Program-made: the position numbers and the translations under genes
Part shown: piece by piece, positions 46,182 through 56,971 of the stretch
Layout: each line of letters opens with the position of its first letter
Position numbering within the stretch: the first letter of the stretch is position 1
DNA from: Lunularia cruciata
Lineage: Eukaryota > Streptophyta > Marchantiopsida > Lunulariales > Lunulariaceae
Reading direction: 5' to 3'
DNA length: 64,000 nt
NCBI GenBank assembly: GCA_948567375.1
Contig: OX419756.1
Span: forward strand, 6,949,001-7,013,000
Notes under the pieces: generated by a model
Databases searched by the model: none
What the model was told of the DNA's origin: nothing
What the model saw: the letters and a program-made list of their open reading frames with translations, nothing else

Positions 46182-46937
46182 TGTAATGCTCCAAGGATAT
46201 GAGACCTGAGAAGAAACACACCATGAGAAACCCACAATTTTGCACTCAACCTCTGATGCTCCAAAGGAGCATCTTCTCTTTATTATATAGACAAAGAGGA
46301 TATCCTCCAAGGAAGCTCCACCCTAGGATTAGCCACACTGATAGGTGACATGTCAGCAAGCTCCATCCTTGGATTACCTTCTTGGATGGGTGACATGTCA
46401 ATCTTGGTCCTATCTGGTTGGTCAAACAAGCTTTTACTTGAAGGAATCTTTTAGAGAATCTTCCTATAGGAATCTTAGAATTACATGGGTGAGGTAGCAT
46501 TGGAAAGTTCTTGATGAGACAAAGAAAGGAGGGAGAGAAAGCCAACCGTTTCTCCATTTGGGGGGCAAATTTGCACATTTTTTAGGCCTAATTTACCCAT
46601 TTTGGCCTTCAAAATTGCCTTCAAAGATTTTAGGTATATTTTGGTTCCTACTCTATTAGTAGAAGTCCACTTTTGGTGATACCTCTTTTTGATCTATTCA
46701 GTCCATCATGTGTAACATCCTTCTAGATGCTACCAAACCAATTCTCACATTAAAATCATATGTCTAGCTATTGGTTCTAAGGTTTTCAAGTCTATTTTGG
46801 TTTTTAATCTATTAATAGAAGTACCCTTTTGGTGATACTTCTATTTGATCTATTTTGACCATCATATATAACATCATTCCCAATGTTACCAAACTAAATT
46901 TCACATCTAGATCATATGCCTAGCTCTTGGTATTACA
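46182..46937 (-). repeat. A4 3' LTR
   Basis: Plus strand TGTAATGCTCCAAGG to CTCTTGGTATTACA. It contains the family hallmarks, including a G run (poly-C on the minus strand) near 46560. Confidence 0.92.
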
Positions 46938-46950
46938 AACTTCACTCCTT

Positions 46951-49900
46951 CTAAGATGCAACGTCCTCGTTGTGTAGTTGTTGCTCAAATGCTTGCACCA
47001 ACATCAGTGCATGTGTCAAATTTGCAGCGGGCTCTTAGGTTACTTCATAGAGGGGGTAACCTTTCCATTGTACTAGATAGTCCACCGGTGGATGACGAGT
47101 ACTACACATGCATTTTTGGAGAATACACTCCACTCATATTCCTCCGTCCATCAATGAGTGTCGGACAAGGTCAAATGTCTTGTGTGGAATGACATGTGCC
47201 CATTTGGGGAGTATATCTGCATAGTAGGGAAACATGGAACACTGGATGGATCTTCATGTGTGGTGGTAGCTCAAGGTGATAGGCCACGGTGCCAAAAAAT
47301 AGAAAAAGGCCCAATAAAACGCTTGATAAAAAATAGAAAAAGGCCCAATAAAATGGGGTCTGAGCTTACAAGGGCCAAGGAGTGTGAGGTTGGTTGTAGA
47401 CAGCCACACCTGATCCCCAACATTGAACTCCGTGTGCCTACAATGTGCATCAACATATTGTTTTTGTTTATTTTGTACAATCTGCACTCTGTGCTTGGTG
47501 CACTCTACACCTTGTTGGATTCTAAAAATAAAGGTGTTGATTGTGTCAACCTTGGTAGCCACCGGATAGATCTTCATCAAGCTAGAAGGTGTGAAGGGAT
47601 GCTCACCATACATGAGGAAGAATAGAGTGACATGAGTAGATGCATTCAACAAATTATTGTAAGCAAATTCTACCAATGGGAGTCGAGTGTCCCACCTTTA
47701 TTGCTCCTCTAAGGTAAAGCCGCATAGCATGTCTTGAATAGTATGATTAGCCCGCTCTATTTGTCCATCTATTTGGGGGTAGTAAGCTGTGGACATGGCC
47801 AACTTTTTTTGAAGAAACCAAAGAGTGTTTGCCAAAACAAATTGGTGAATTGAGTGTCTCTATCGATGAATAGTACTTGAGACAAGCCATGGTGAGAGAA
47901 GATTGCATCTAATTATAATTGAGCAAATTATGGAGCAGTAACATCCTTGGTGGTAGGGCATACACGAATCATTTTTCTGAGCCAGTTTACAAAGACCATG
48001 ATGGAGTCAAACCCTGAGGTGGTCTTTGGTAATTCACACACGAGATCCATACTCACCTGTTCTCAATGTTGTGTAGGAGTGGTTTGAAGGAGCACTGCAG
48101 GAGCTTGATTAGAAGCTTTGTTCTATTGACAAAGTAGGCAACTGCACACGTAGTCCATCATGTTGTTGCTCATCTTGGGCCAATAGCAATGGCGTTGGAT
48201 TGCATCTAAGGTCTTGTCAACTTTAACATGACTTGCAATGGCTGAATCATGACATTCTACTAGAATGGTGGTGCGTAATTCAAGGACATTTGAAATCCAT
48301 AATCTGCTATCATGAAAGGTGAGTCCTTGGGTGCTGGTGACGTCTTTGGATGATTGTGCTCCTACAACCTATGGATCAGCTTTTGTAGCAGCCAGAATCT
48401 TTGGCCAGAATTCAAGGTTAATCTTAACCTCTACCACCAAATTGTTTGTCATTGGCATGCGGGTGAATGCATCAGCAAGTTGCTTCTTATCTTCCGCATA
48501 GGTGATTGTCATGTTGAAGCATTGTCACCACTCTACCCATCAAATCTGGCAATGAGATAGATCCTTTTGCATCTCAAGGTAGACTAGAAGTTTGTGGTGT
48601 GTCTTTACTACAAATTCCTTCTTGCTCAGATAGTGCTTCCAATGCTTGGTTGCAAGGACAATGGCCAACTCTTCTTGTTTTGTGGTGTGATAGTTGCGCT
48701 CTACCAGTAATAACTTTCGAGAGAAATATGCAATTGGATGCCATACATCATGCCACTCTTGTTGTAGGACTGCTCTTATTGCTATGCTTGATGCATCTAT
48801 AGCCAACTTAATTGGATGTTTTGGGTCAAACCACTTCAAGATTGGTCCATGTAGCAAGGCGGCTTTCAATTCTTGAAATGCCAACTCTTGTGTGGTTCTC
48901 CATGTCCACCTCTACCCCTTGCCAATTAGTGTTGTTAAAAGCTGTGCAACCTTGGAGAAATCCTAGACAAATCGATGATAGAATCCCGTCAACCCCAAGA
49001 AGCTCTTGATTTGAGTCCGATATTCTAGGGCATGCCATTTTTGAATGACCTTTATTTTATATATCAATACTTAAATACCCTTTGCACTTACTCTATGCCC
49101 CAAGTAGTCTACTTCAGACTTGCCAAACTCTCACTTTGAGAGTTTGGCGTACAATCAATTCTGTCTTAGAATTTGGAGGGCTTCTCGTAGGTGTTGTTTG
49201 TGTTCTGTCATTGTGCTACTATATACTAAGATGTCATCCAAGAAGACGATAATAAACTTATCCAAATATGGATGAAATGTGTCATTCATTAGACTATGAA
49301 AGTGGTCGGTGCATTGGTGAGCCTAAAAGGTATCACAAGATACTCGAAGTGGCCATACTTGGTTTGAAAGGCAATTTTGTACACATCCTCCTTTGCAATT
49401 TGGATTTGATTGTAACTGCTCTACAAGTCCAATTTCGTGGAGTATCTTGCTCCATTGAGTTGATCAAACAAGTCATCTATGCAAGGTAAGGGGTATTTGT
49501 TCTTCATTGTTTGTTGATTGAGACCCAGATAGTCGATGCACATGCATAGTATATCGTCCTTCTTCTTCATAAACAAGACAAGAGCTCTATATGGTGATAC
49601 GTTGGGTTGGATGAACCCTTTTTGCAACACATCCTCAATTTGATTCTTACACTCTCCAACTCATGAGGTGATATGCGGTATGGGGCCTTACAAGGAGGTG
49701 TCTTCTCCAAGAGTGTCTCAATTTTATGATCTACTCTCCTTTTTGGTGGTAATCCTATAGGTAGATCATCATGAAAGATATCTTGAAAGATATCTTGAAA
49801 CTCATCCACCACATTCTTCAATTTCTCAAGAAGTCCATCAAGTTGTGCACTCTGGACTTCTCTTATTAGACCCATGAAACATCTATTGTCTAATAGATAG

Positions 49901-50360
49901 TTGTTGTCACTATGACATATAGAGGCAATTCTTGCATGTGTGATTTTTCTTTAACCATTGATTGGCCATTTGTGAGTTCTCACTATTTTCTTTCTCCAAT
50001 CTACTATAGGGTAATAATGCTCCATATTTGTAATGCTCCATCCATGACATGCCTAAGATTGCATCATAACGAGCTAATTCTATCACTTGCCATTCAATTG
50101 CTTCCTAATATTCTCTTGCAAAGAGTGTTATCTATCTAGATAATAATTCAATCCTCTCTATTTGCCCGTTAGGTAGCTCTATTTCTTCACTCTCATCTCT
50201 CTCTAGATCCATTCCCAATCTTATTGCAACAGAGCAAGACAAGAAATTCATTATTGCTCCAAGATCTATTAATACTCTCACTCGATTACCTTCTAAGACT
50301 CCATTCATGACAATCAATTGTGAGGTTGCCTTTTGGGACCTTTGCGCTCTCATCTCCTTC
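46951..50360 (-). pseudogene. A4 pol remnant
   Basis: Minus strand. The protease-containing frame at 50132-50353 has SQLIVMNGVLEGNRV and LIDLGAIMNFL; the codon that is a stop in A1 and A2 is CAA here. RT pieces are at 49567-49875 and 49421-49630 ([18 protein letters not shown]). RNase H is at 48540-48884 (LAIDASS, TTKQEELAIV), with the integrase region at about 47680-48260. The integrase tail is at 47254-47676, the chromodomain region at about 47030-47150 and the stop at 46951-46953. A duplicated phrase, AAAAATAGAAAAAGGCCCAA, near 47294-47348 marks a small local duplication. Confidence 0.85.
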
Positions 50361-50412
50361 CTTCCCTCACTTTTTTGCTTCCTTATTGAGCCAATAAGGC
50401 CACAAGGTACAT

Positions 50413-51500
50413 TTACTGGTGATCTTTGTCTTTAGAAGTAATTTCCACTTCCTCCTCTTCAGTGCATCTCTCCATGTTGTTCAAAGATCACCTTTATGAA
50501 GACCAAGGGCCTCTGGGGAAACAAGCACGGCAATTGGTAGATTTGTGCCCAATACAACCACAATTGTAACAACAGTGTTGTTCTCCTCAAGTTCCTTCTC
50601 CTTGTGGGACTCCATCTCTCTGTTCTTCTACCCGTCCTTGCTCTCCTTGAAGCGGCCATGCTCCTCGGTTTTGAAACCAAAGGTTTCACAATTGCATTAG
50701 TACCGGTCCATCCATGTGTGGCATTTCTACCCAATAATGTTGAGGTGGAACTACTCCTTCACCTCCACCCAATTCCCTTGCTATTCTTTGCGTACTAGCA
50801 ATGGCTTCAAATACATGCAAGGATTTTGAACCATGACTTCTTGGCAAATCCGCTCCTTCAATCCTTGTTTGAAATTGTCAAGAGCGTTTGCTAGACTCAT
50901 GTTGGTTATTGCAACTTGTAGATCCAAATATACCTCCACATACTCTTGTATGGTGTTCTTATGTTTCAAGCTCCATAGTCTGATCTAGGCTATCTGCACA
51001 AAAGCCATTGATTTGAAATTCTTCAACAATCCTTCTTGCATTGCTATCCATGTGACCTCTCTTCTCTCTGCCAACATGGATTGTTCCCAAGCATCATACC
51101 ATGTGAGGGCTTTATCGGTCAAGTACCCACATGCAAACACATATGCAGCATGCTCGGTGAAGTTTGTTGAGAACAATCGGAAATATCAATTCATTCGTGA
51201 GATCTAGTTCTCCACTACTCCCATTATACGTTGCCCCTGGTAAGGCTCAATGTTGCATGTCTTCCTCATGTGGAGTAGCAATGTGGCTTCATCATTGACC
51301 AGGTTTGTAGGCACGGGTGCCTCTCCAAGTACTTAGATCGTAGGTATTGGATTTTGAGACAGCTCTTCTTCTTATATTGCTTGATCATTCTGGAGGATCT
51401 CCACTTGACCTTGTAATGCCTCCATGGTCATCTTAATCTCTTGAAATTTGTTCAACATCCCTTGCATTCCTTGCACCAACTTCTACAACTACGGATTCAT
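50413..51500 (-). pseudogene. A4 gag remnant
   Basis: The minus-strand ATG at 51498-51500 begins the A-family Gag, with stops at codons 4 and 6. The capsid KALTWYDAWEQSMLAERREVT is in 50985-51176. The zinc knuckle CYNCGCIGHKSTNC (about 50530-50575) is intact for all four ligands. The conserved end CAG-TAA lies at 50413-50418. The codon corresponding to the TAG of A1 and A2 is CAA. Confidence 0.82.
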
Positions 51501-52067
51501 GGTTCTTGCAATACTCAATTGCTATTGTCTACTTCAATAGAGAGTTAATATTATCACTTTGGAGTGCACACAAACTATCCAAACTACCATTGGGACCTCT
51601 AAAACTACCACTTATTGATAATATTTTGCACCAAAATTTGTGACCACAAAATCTATAAATGTCGCTTTTGGTCTCACTACATAATAAATTTCTACTTGAG
51701 TGTTAAAGGGAAAGGATTTAGGACATTCAAATCCATCACAACAAAATCAAATCCCATTCCTTTCTCACTATAGGCAAAATCATTGGGTTTGGCAAATTCA
51801 TCATTATATCCATGAACTCTACTGCAAAGTGAAAAAATATACACTCTCACTTTCTCATGTTGAATGTACATAATCTTGATGTGGAATGGATTCAAGAACA
51901 GAAAGCAAGGTGCTAGATATTGTCCTCCCGGAGCCTCCATTCCATCCTCTCTCTAGCACTCCTAATCTACTAATTACACCAAGTTGTCTCTTCTCAAAAT
52001 TACTCAGTCTTAGTAGCCCATGTTCTTCCAAGGGGGGCAATCCACTCTCTTGGATGATAACACCTAC

Positions 52068-52077
52068 TTTGATACCA
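52068..52077 (-). other. A4 primer-binding site
   Basis: The minus strand reads TGGTATCAAA next to the 5' LTR, the tRNA-Met type primer site as in A2. Confidence 0.7.
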
Positions 52078-52078
52078 T

Positions 52079-52830
52079 TGTAATGCTCTGAGGATATGAG
52101 ACCTGAGAAGAAACATACCATCAGAAACACACAATTTTGTATTCAACCTCCGATGCCCCAAAGGAGCACCTTCTCTTTATTATAAAGACAAAGAGGATCT
52201 CTTCCAAGGAAGCTCCACCCTAAGATTAGACACACTGATAGGTGACATGTTAGCAAGCTCCACCCTTGGATTATCTACTTGGATGAGTGACATGTCAGTC
52301 TTGGTCCTATCTGGTTGGTCAAACAAGCTTTGATCAAAGGGAATATTTTAGAGAATCTTCCTATAGAAATTTCAAAATCATGTGGGTGAGGTACCGTTGG
52401 AAAGCTCTCTACAAGATAGAGTAAGGGGGAGAGAAGGCCAACTCTTCCTCCATCAAGAAGAAATTGCACATTTTCAAGGCCTAGTTCATCCGTTTAGGCC
52501 TTCAAAATTGCCTTCAAAGATTTTAGGTTTATTTTGGTTCCTACCCTATTAGTAGAAGTCCCCTTTTGGTGATATCTTTTTTTGATCTATTTAGTCCACC
52601 ATGTGTAACATACTTCTTGATGTTACCAAATCAATTCTCACCTTTAAATCATATGCTTAGCTATTGGTTTGACGGTTTTCAAATCTATTTTGGTTTCTGC
52701 CCTATTAGTAGAAGTACCTTTTTGGTGATACCTCTATCTGATCTATTTTGACAATCATGTATAACATCATTTCCGATTTTACCAAACCAAATTTCACATC
52801 TAGATCATATGGCTAGCTCTTGGTATTACA
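52079..52830 (-). repeat. A4 5' LTR
   Basis: Plus strand TGTAATGCTCTGAGG to GCTCTTGGTATTACA, 752 bp. It is followed by CTCT and resumed family B sequence. Confidence 0.92.
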
Positions 52831-53800
52831 CTCTCTATTTTGGCCAAACTGAAATGAGTGGTTTCTCCAAATCACAAATTCACAAGGATAGGTTCCCCAA
52901 AATCTGATGTACACTCTTAGCAAAAATTTGATGTAAAATTTGACATAAACCCTAAAGTTGGCTGATTGTCAAATCCTCCACTAACTCTCCACTCTGGCCA
53001 AACTGAAATGATGGGTTTTTCCAAATCATAACTTCACAAGGATAGGTTTACAACTCCACCTTCAATTTCAATTTCTAAGCCCAACTCGCAACAAATTGGT
53101 CATGCTTTCACCTCCTAAGCTCAAAATCATAACCACTGCTCAAAACTTACTTCTCTTTGCTCAAAATTTGGCCAGCGCTTCCGCACACCATCTACCTCAC
53201 TACCAAATCTGCATCAATCAACAAGCTTCTACACACCAAGGAAAACTTAAACTTCAATTGAGTTACCAATGATCCATCAAGCTTGGAGATACCACCAACA
53301 CTCATAGTTCCTGCACCCGCTTTCCCCCTAACCTCATTTCTCTGACGTAATCAGTTCATTTACCCTACTCGAATCAACTCAACTCAGGTTAGTACTTGAT
53401 TTGTCACTCTTTAAATTGCCAACAATTGGGCACTAATTACAGTCAAGCCATACCTTCTCTAACTAAGAGAATCCAAATGACGCTTGTTGGTCTCTATCCA
53501 TCCTAGCCAAGAACTCGAATGCTCAATATTAGAGAATTGAGCTCTCTAGAGTTGCAATTCGAAAGTATACCCCTAGACTTGAGCTAGGTCTAAAACCTAA
53601 CGGCCCCACTGATGGCACATCCAACGGTGCAAACGATGCAAAGTGACAATGGGCACCACCATGGAGTCAATACCCCAAACATAAAATCTGACCGTCAGAA
53701 AGTAATTTATGAATGATTGTTAAAATACCTCTAACTACTATCATTGCAACTCCAGTGTTTGAGAAATCTAGATACAACACTACAAATGGGATGACAAATA
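52831..53800 (-). repeat. Family B 5' LTR remnant, outer part
   Basis: Positions 53360-53795 match 11185-11605, the remnant at the other end of family B. 52836-52915 and 52979-53052 are direct duplicates (GGCCAAACTGAAATGA, CACAAGGATAGGTT). The outer end is not defined: homology with the left copy stops at about 53795, without a clear TG terminus. Confidence 0.55.
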
Positions 53801-55640
53801 TAATAAGCTCTCATACATTCCCTAACAAATATGTCAAACATATTGTAGATAGTTCCATATAACTCCAATGCTAAATGAACAAAGAGTTGATCTCACTACA
53901 TACACATACTTGGAGACTTTGCATTTTGCTACTCAACTCACCGCCCATCCATGTGGATGAATAATCAACTCTACATAAGAGTTTTACTTTACATAAAAGT
54001 GCAATTTCCAAGAACCAAATGCACTTGCCCATAAAATAATCAAAGTTTTGATGAATATTAACAATGAGAATTTCATATCTTTGGAAAATAATTATACATG
54101 AGCGTCTTTTAGGAATAAGTGTGATGACTTCTAGGATTTTCAGATTTATATCAACTTCTGAAATATATTGCAGTTGGAAAGATTGTCTTGTAGTAAGAAA
54201 GGTTTCAAAAAATTTATGCAATAAATTTTCTTTACCATATATATATACATATGTATTATCTTTAGACAGTAGACTCTAGTAATGAAGGACTGTTTTACCT
54301 CCTAGGATCTATGTTTGTTCCGTTTGATGGAATCCATTTATCTTTCTTGATATATCTGCGTTGTGTGTCGATTTATAGGGAGTAGGATTCCTCTACATCT
54401 AGATAATCTTTCTTCGGTTTGATGTGAACTTTCCGATCTATCTTAACTTTTATTCTTCTTCGGTTATATGAAAACTTTCCCTGTTCATGGTGTACGGCGT
54501 AGAAAAGGACTATAGTCGAAATCCGATCAAATTTCGAGGAGAAGGTTTGCTATTATGGAAGAGTTGACTATACACCGTATGGTTTCGGTCGCACGCATGA
54601 CAGTAAGTCAACTACGAAAACGTTGTAGTTAGACCTTCGGAGTTAGACTTTCCCGATCCTGTATCTGACACTTCGACTTGGTCGAAGTTCCAGATCGCCG
54701 TCGCCTTTTCACTTGGCCGATCCCCGAGTTGGTAAAAGGAAACATCCGACCTCCTTTAAGCCTTGACGGGGCACGTCAGTCCTATGTGGTAATGGATTTC
54801 ACAAATAGTATAGTTTTAGATAGAATAACATTGGTTCCCAGTTTAAAACTTTTTTAAGTTTATAAATTTATTTTTTAATTTTCCTGCGTAATTATTAGTA
54901 TTTAATCTGAAATTTATTTTATGTTCATATATTATAGAGTACTAGCTACTTTCCTTGACATTGACTTTTCTTTTAAAATAGCCAATCATAGCGACCAAAA
55001 ACAACCAATAAGCTAATGAATCTAAGAGAAAAGAATCATTTCTCTTACTATATAAGGAGATTTTTTTAAGAAAATAAAATGGCATGAGTCTTGATTGAAC
55101 TAAAACAAATTTAATTTCTTACTTAATTAGTTGCTATGAAGTAAGGAAATTAGTTGCTATGAAGTAAGGAAGCAAGGAGTGGAATGATACTGAAAAGACA
55201 AATCTTCCGAATGCACAAACTAAAACCTTTGAAACCTTTCTTAGAAGTCTAAGATTAACAAAAGGCAAATTTGAATTCATTATTTATGGTGAGCCTAAAA
55301 ATGAAATGAAACAAGAGTTAATTTCAAGGTTCACCTCAAGCTCAAGACTATGTCCACAAGAAACATAAAGAGCTTTACTCACTCTTTAGGCACTAACCTT
55401 GTATAATCTTCTATTGTATAGGCTTTTATTACAAGCTCTCTCTCTCTCTCTCTTCGTTCTAGTATACTGCACTGTCCAATTTACTCACTAAGAATAAGCT
55501 CTAAAGACTACCATGGCTAAGCAAACCAATATGTATAGTCTTGTCCCTAAACCTAAGCCAACACACTAACTAGGGTTAGACTAAGCTATAGTTCACCAAG
55601 ATATATAGATTTAACTCAACATGATATATAAATGAGCAAG
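53801..55640. other. Intergenic stretch right of the nest
   Basis: AT-rich DNA without a coherent gene. Frames such as minus 53871-54221 lack domains. It contains a 23-bp tandem duplication at 55126-55171 and a CT microsatellite near 55437-55462. Positions 54470-54780 are less AT-rich than the flanks, but no coding or repeat signature was recognised. Confidence 0.4.
55126..55171. repeat. Short tandem duplication, 2 x 23 bp
   Basis: ATTAGTTGCTATGAAGTAAG repeats at 55126 and 55149. It is a local replication-slippage duplication with no functional signal. Confidence 0.85.
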
Positions 55641-56868
55641 AATAGAAATAGGAGAATGAAAACTCATATTGGAATTTCCAAGTGATTGAAACTCCAAATG
55701 CCCAACATGAGCTTGGCCTTTGGTGTTTATAGTGAAATAATACAAGGCTCTTGAGAAACTTCTTTCCAAAAAGTTTACTACTTGCTTCTAGAATATTCTA
55801 CCAAGAAAGTTTCTACATGCTTCTAGAACATTCTTAGAATTCCTAGTTATATTTGGCTTATTTTACTAATTCATTAGCCTCTACTAACACATATGCTAAC
55901 TCCAATTATTACGTATTCCCCACTGCTAAATGTGACTCTATAGTCATTGAACTTGTGCATTGCTGTTTAATTATTTTGGAGATGAGAAAGAAGTTTCCTT
56001 GTGGGGTTGAGAAGCAAATATCACTTCCAAAGGACCTTATACTCAATTTTTTTTGGCAACCATGTTGGATGTCTCTTTGTGCAAGAATACAATTGACTTC
56101 ACATTCTTCATGCTCATTAATGGGAAATGAAGGAGGAGGAGGTTGGGTACAAGTAGGAAAGGAAGATAGGTTAGACTTCAAAACATGGACAAGATGGATC
56201 TATATATGACTAGGAAATGTAAGTTTGAAGGCAACATGCAAAATGATGTGAGTGTATCAAATAGACCTATCCGAGTTGGAGAAGCTTGAAAAAATTGGGA
56301 ATCAAGAGGGAGAGGGGGTTACCTAGAGGACACTATCACCTACTTCAAGGATGAGATCACAATGTGTTAGTCAGAATATTGCTTTTGATGATTTTAAGCA
56401 AAAAGATGAGGCTCAGCTAGGTTGAAGGATGCAAATAACATGGACAAGAAGGTAGAAGTACAAGGGACTTAAGATGGAAATGGATGAAGAAGAGAATTTA
56501 GAACAAGTGGATCTTGGCCATAATTGAGAAAGGAAGGAGAGAATCCAGTACCAACTTACTTTGAATTGTTATAGGAAAATTTGGTAGCCATAAGACAAAT
56601 ATTCTGAATGGTGTAATAAACATTAACAAAAGCACATACCATATTTTCCAAAGTCAAATTGGCTTATTTGGCTTACCCATTAGTTTGAGGATGATAGGAC
56701 ATAGATAAGGTAAGCTTAGTGCCAAGTAGCTTGAAGAGCACTTTGCCAAAATTTACTGATGAATTGAGGATCATAATTAGAGATGAGAACCCGGGGCATC
56801 CCATGGTGCTTGAAGACCATGTCAAAGTAGATCTAGGCCAATGTTGGAGCATCCATGGTATCCAAGGT
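55641..56868 (-). mobile_element. Truncated family C element (3' LTR and integrase)
   Basis: The LTR part at 55641-55913 matches the element C LTR (AATAGAAATAGGAGAATG, CATGAGCTTGGC, and the terminal ATTATTACG with the last A changed). It is followed by the polypurine complement TATTCCCCACTGC. Minus-strand remnants follow: a chromodomain at about 55985-56180 (EECEVNCIL) and the integrase tail and core at about 56260-56868 (LTLSMSYHPQTNG, ending at LDTMDAPTLA). Homology stops abruptly at about 56868. This is a second, older C-family copy with the 5' half missing. Confidence 0.75.
55786..55833. promoter_or_regulatory. Heat-shock elements in truncated C-family LTR
   Basis: TTCTAGAATATTC at 55786-55798 and TTCTAGAACATTC at 55821-55833 each fit TTC-nn-GAA-nn-TTC. 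They persist although this LTR is strongly diverged elsewhere and has lost most AAGCTT blocks of the younger copy. Confidence 0.55.
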
Positions 56869-56971
56869 AAGAAACAAAAACAAAACCCTTGATAATATGT
56901 TTGACATGACATTCCATTTTTTGAGAACAAAAATGACAACTATTGTTTTTGTACGACAATACTCTATTTTG

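Larger units (their letters stand above)
46182..52830 (-). mobile_element. Element A4: chromovirus, defective
   Basis: Minus-strand A-family element with LTRs 46182-46937 (756 bp) and 52079-52830 (752 bp) and a 5.1-kb interior. LTRs start TGTAATGCTC in plus orientation, a sub-variant shared with the solo LTR. CTCT flanks both sides (46178-46181 and 52831-52834), a 4-bp rather than 5-bp duplication. Removing the element restores a segment colinear with the neighbouring duplicate at 52915-52990, which supports the boundaries. Heavily mutated. Confidence 0.9.
11078..53800 (-). mobile_element. Outermost Ty3/gypsy element (family B), split into five pieces
   Basis: Minus-strand element whose own sequence lies in 11078-14413, 20999-21546, 40248-40456, 41171-46181 and 52831 to about 53800, roughly 10 kb in total. 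Read on the minus strand the order is leader and gag with a CCHC knuckle (43870-43911), an unrecognised segment, the pre-RT linker, reverse transcriptase, RNase H, integrase and C-terminal domain, then a polypurine tract and LTR remnant at the left. Coding motifs continue across the A1, A3 and solo-LTR insertions, which establishes it as the host of those insertions. It is heavily mutated and certainly immobile. End positions are approximate; no target duplication could be found. Confidence 0.8.
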
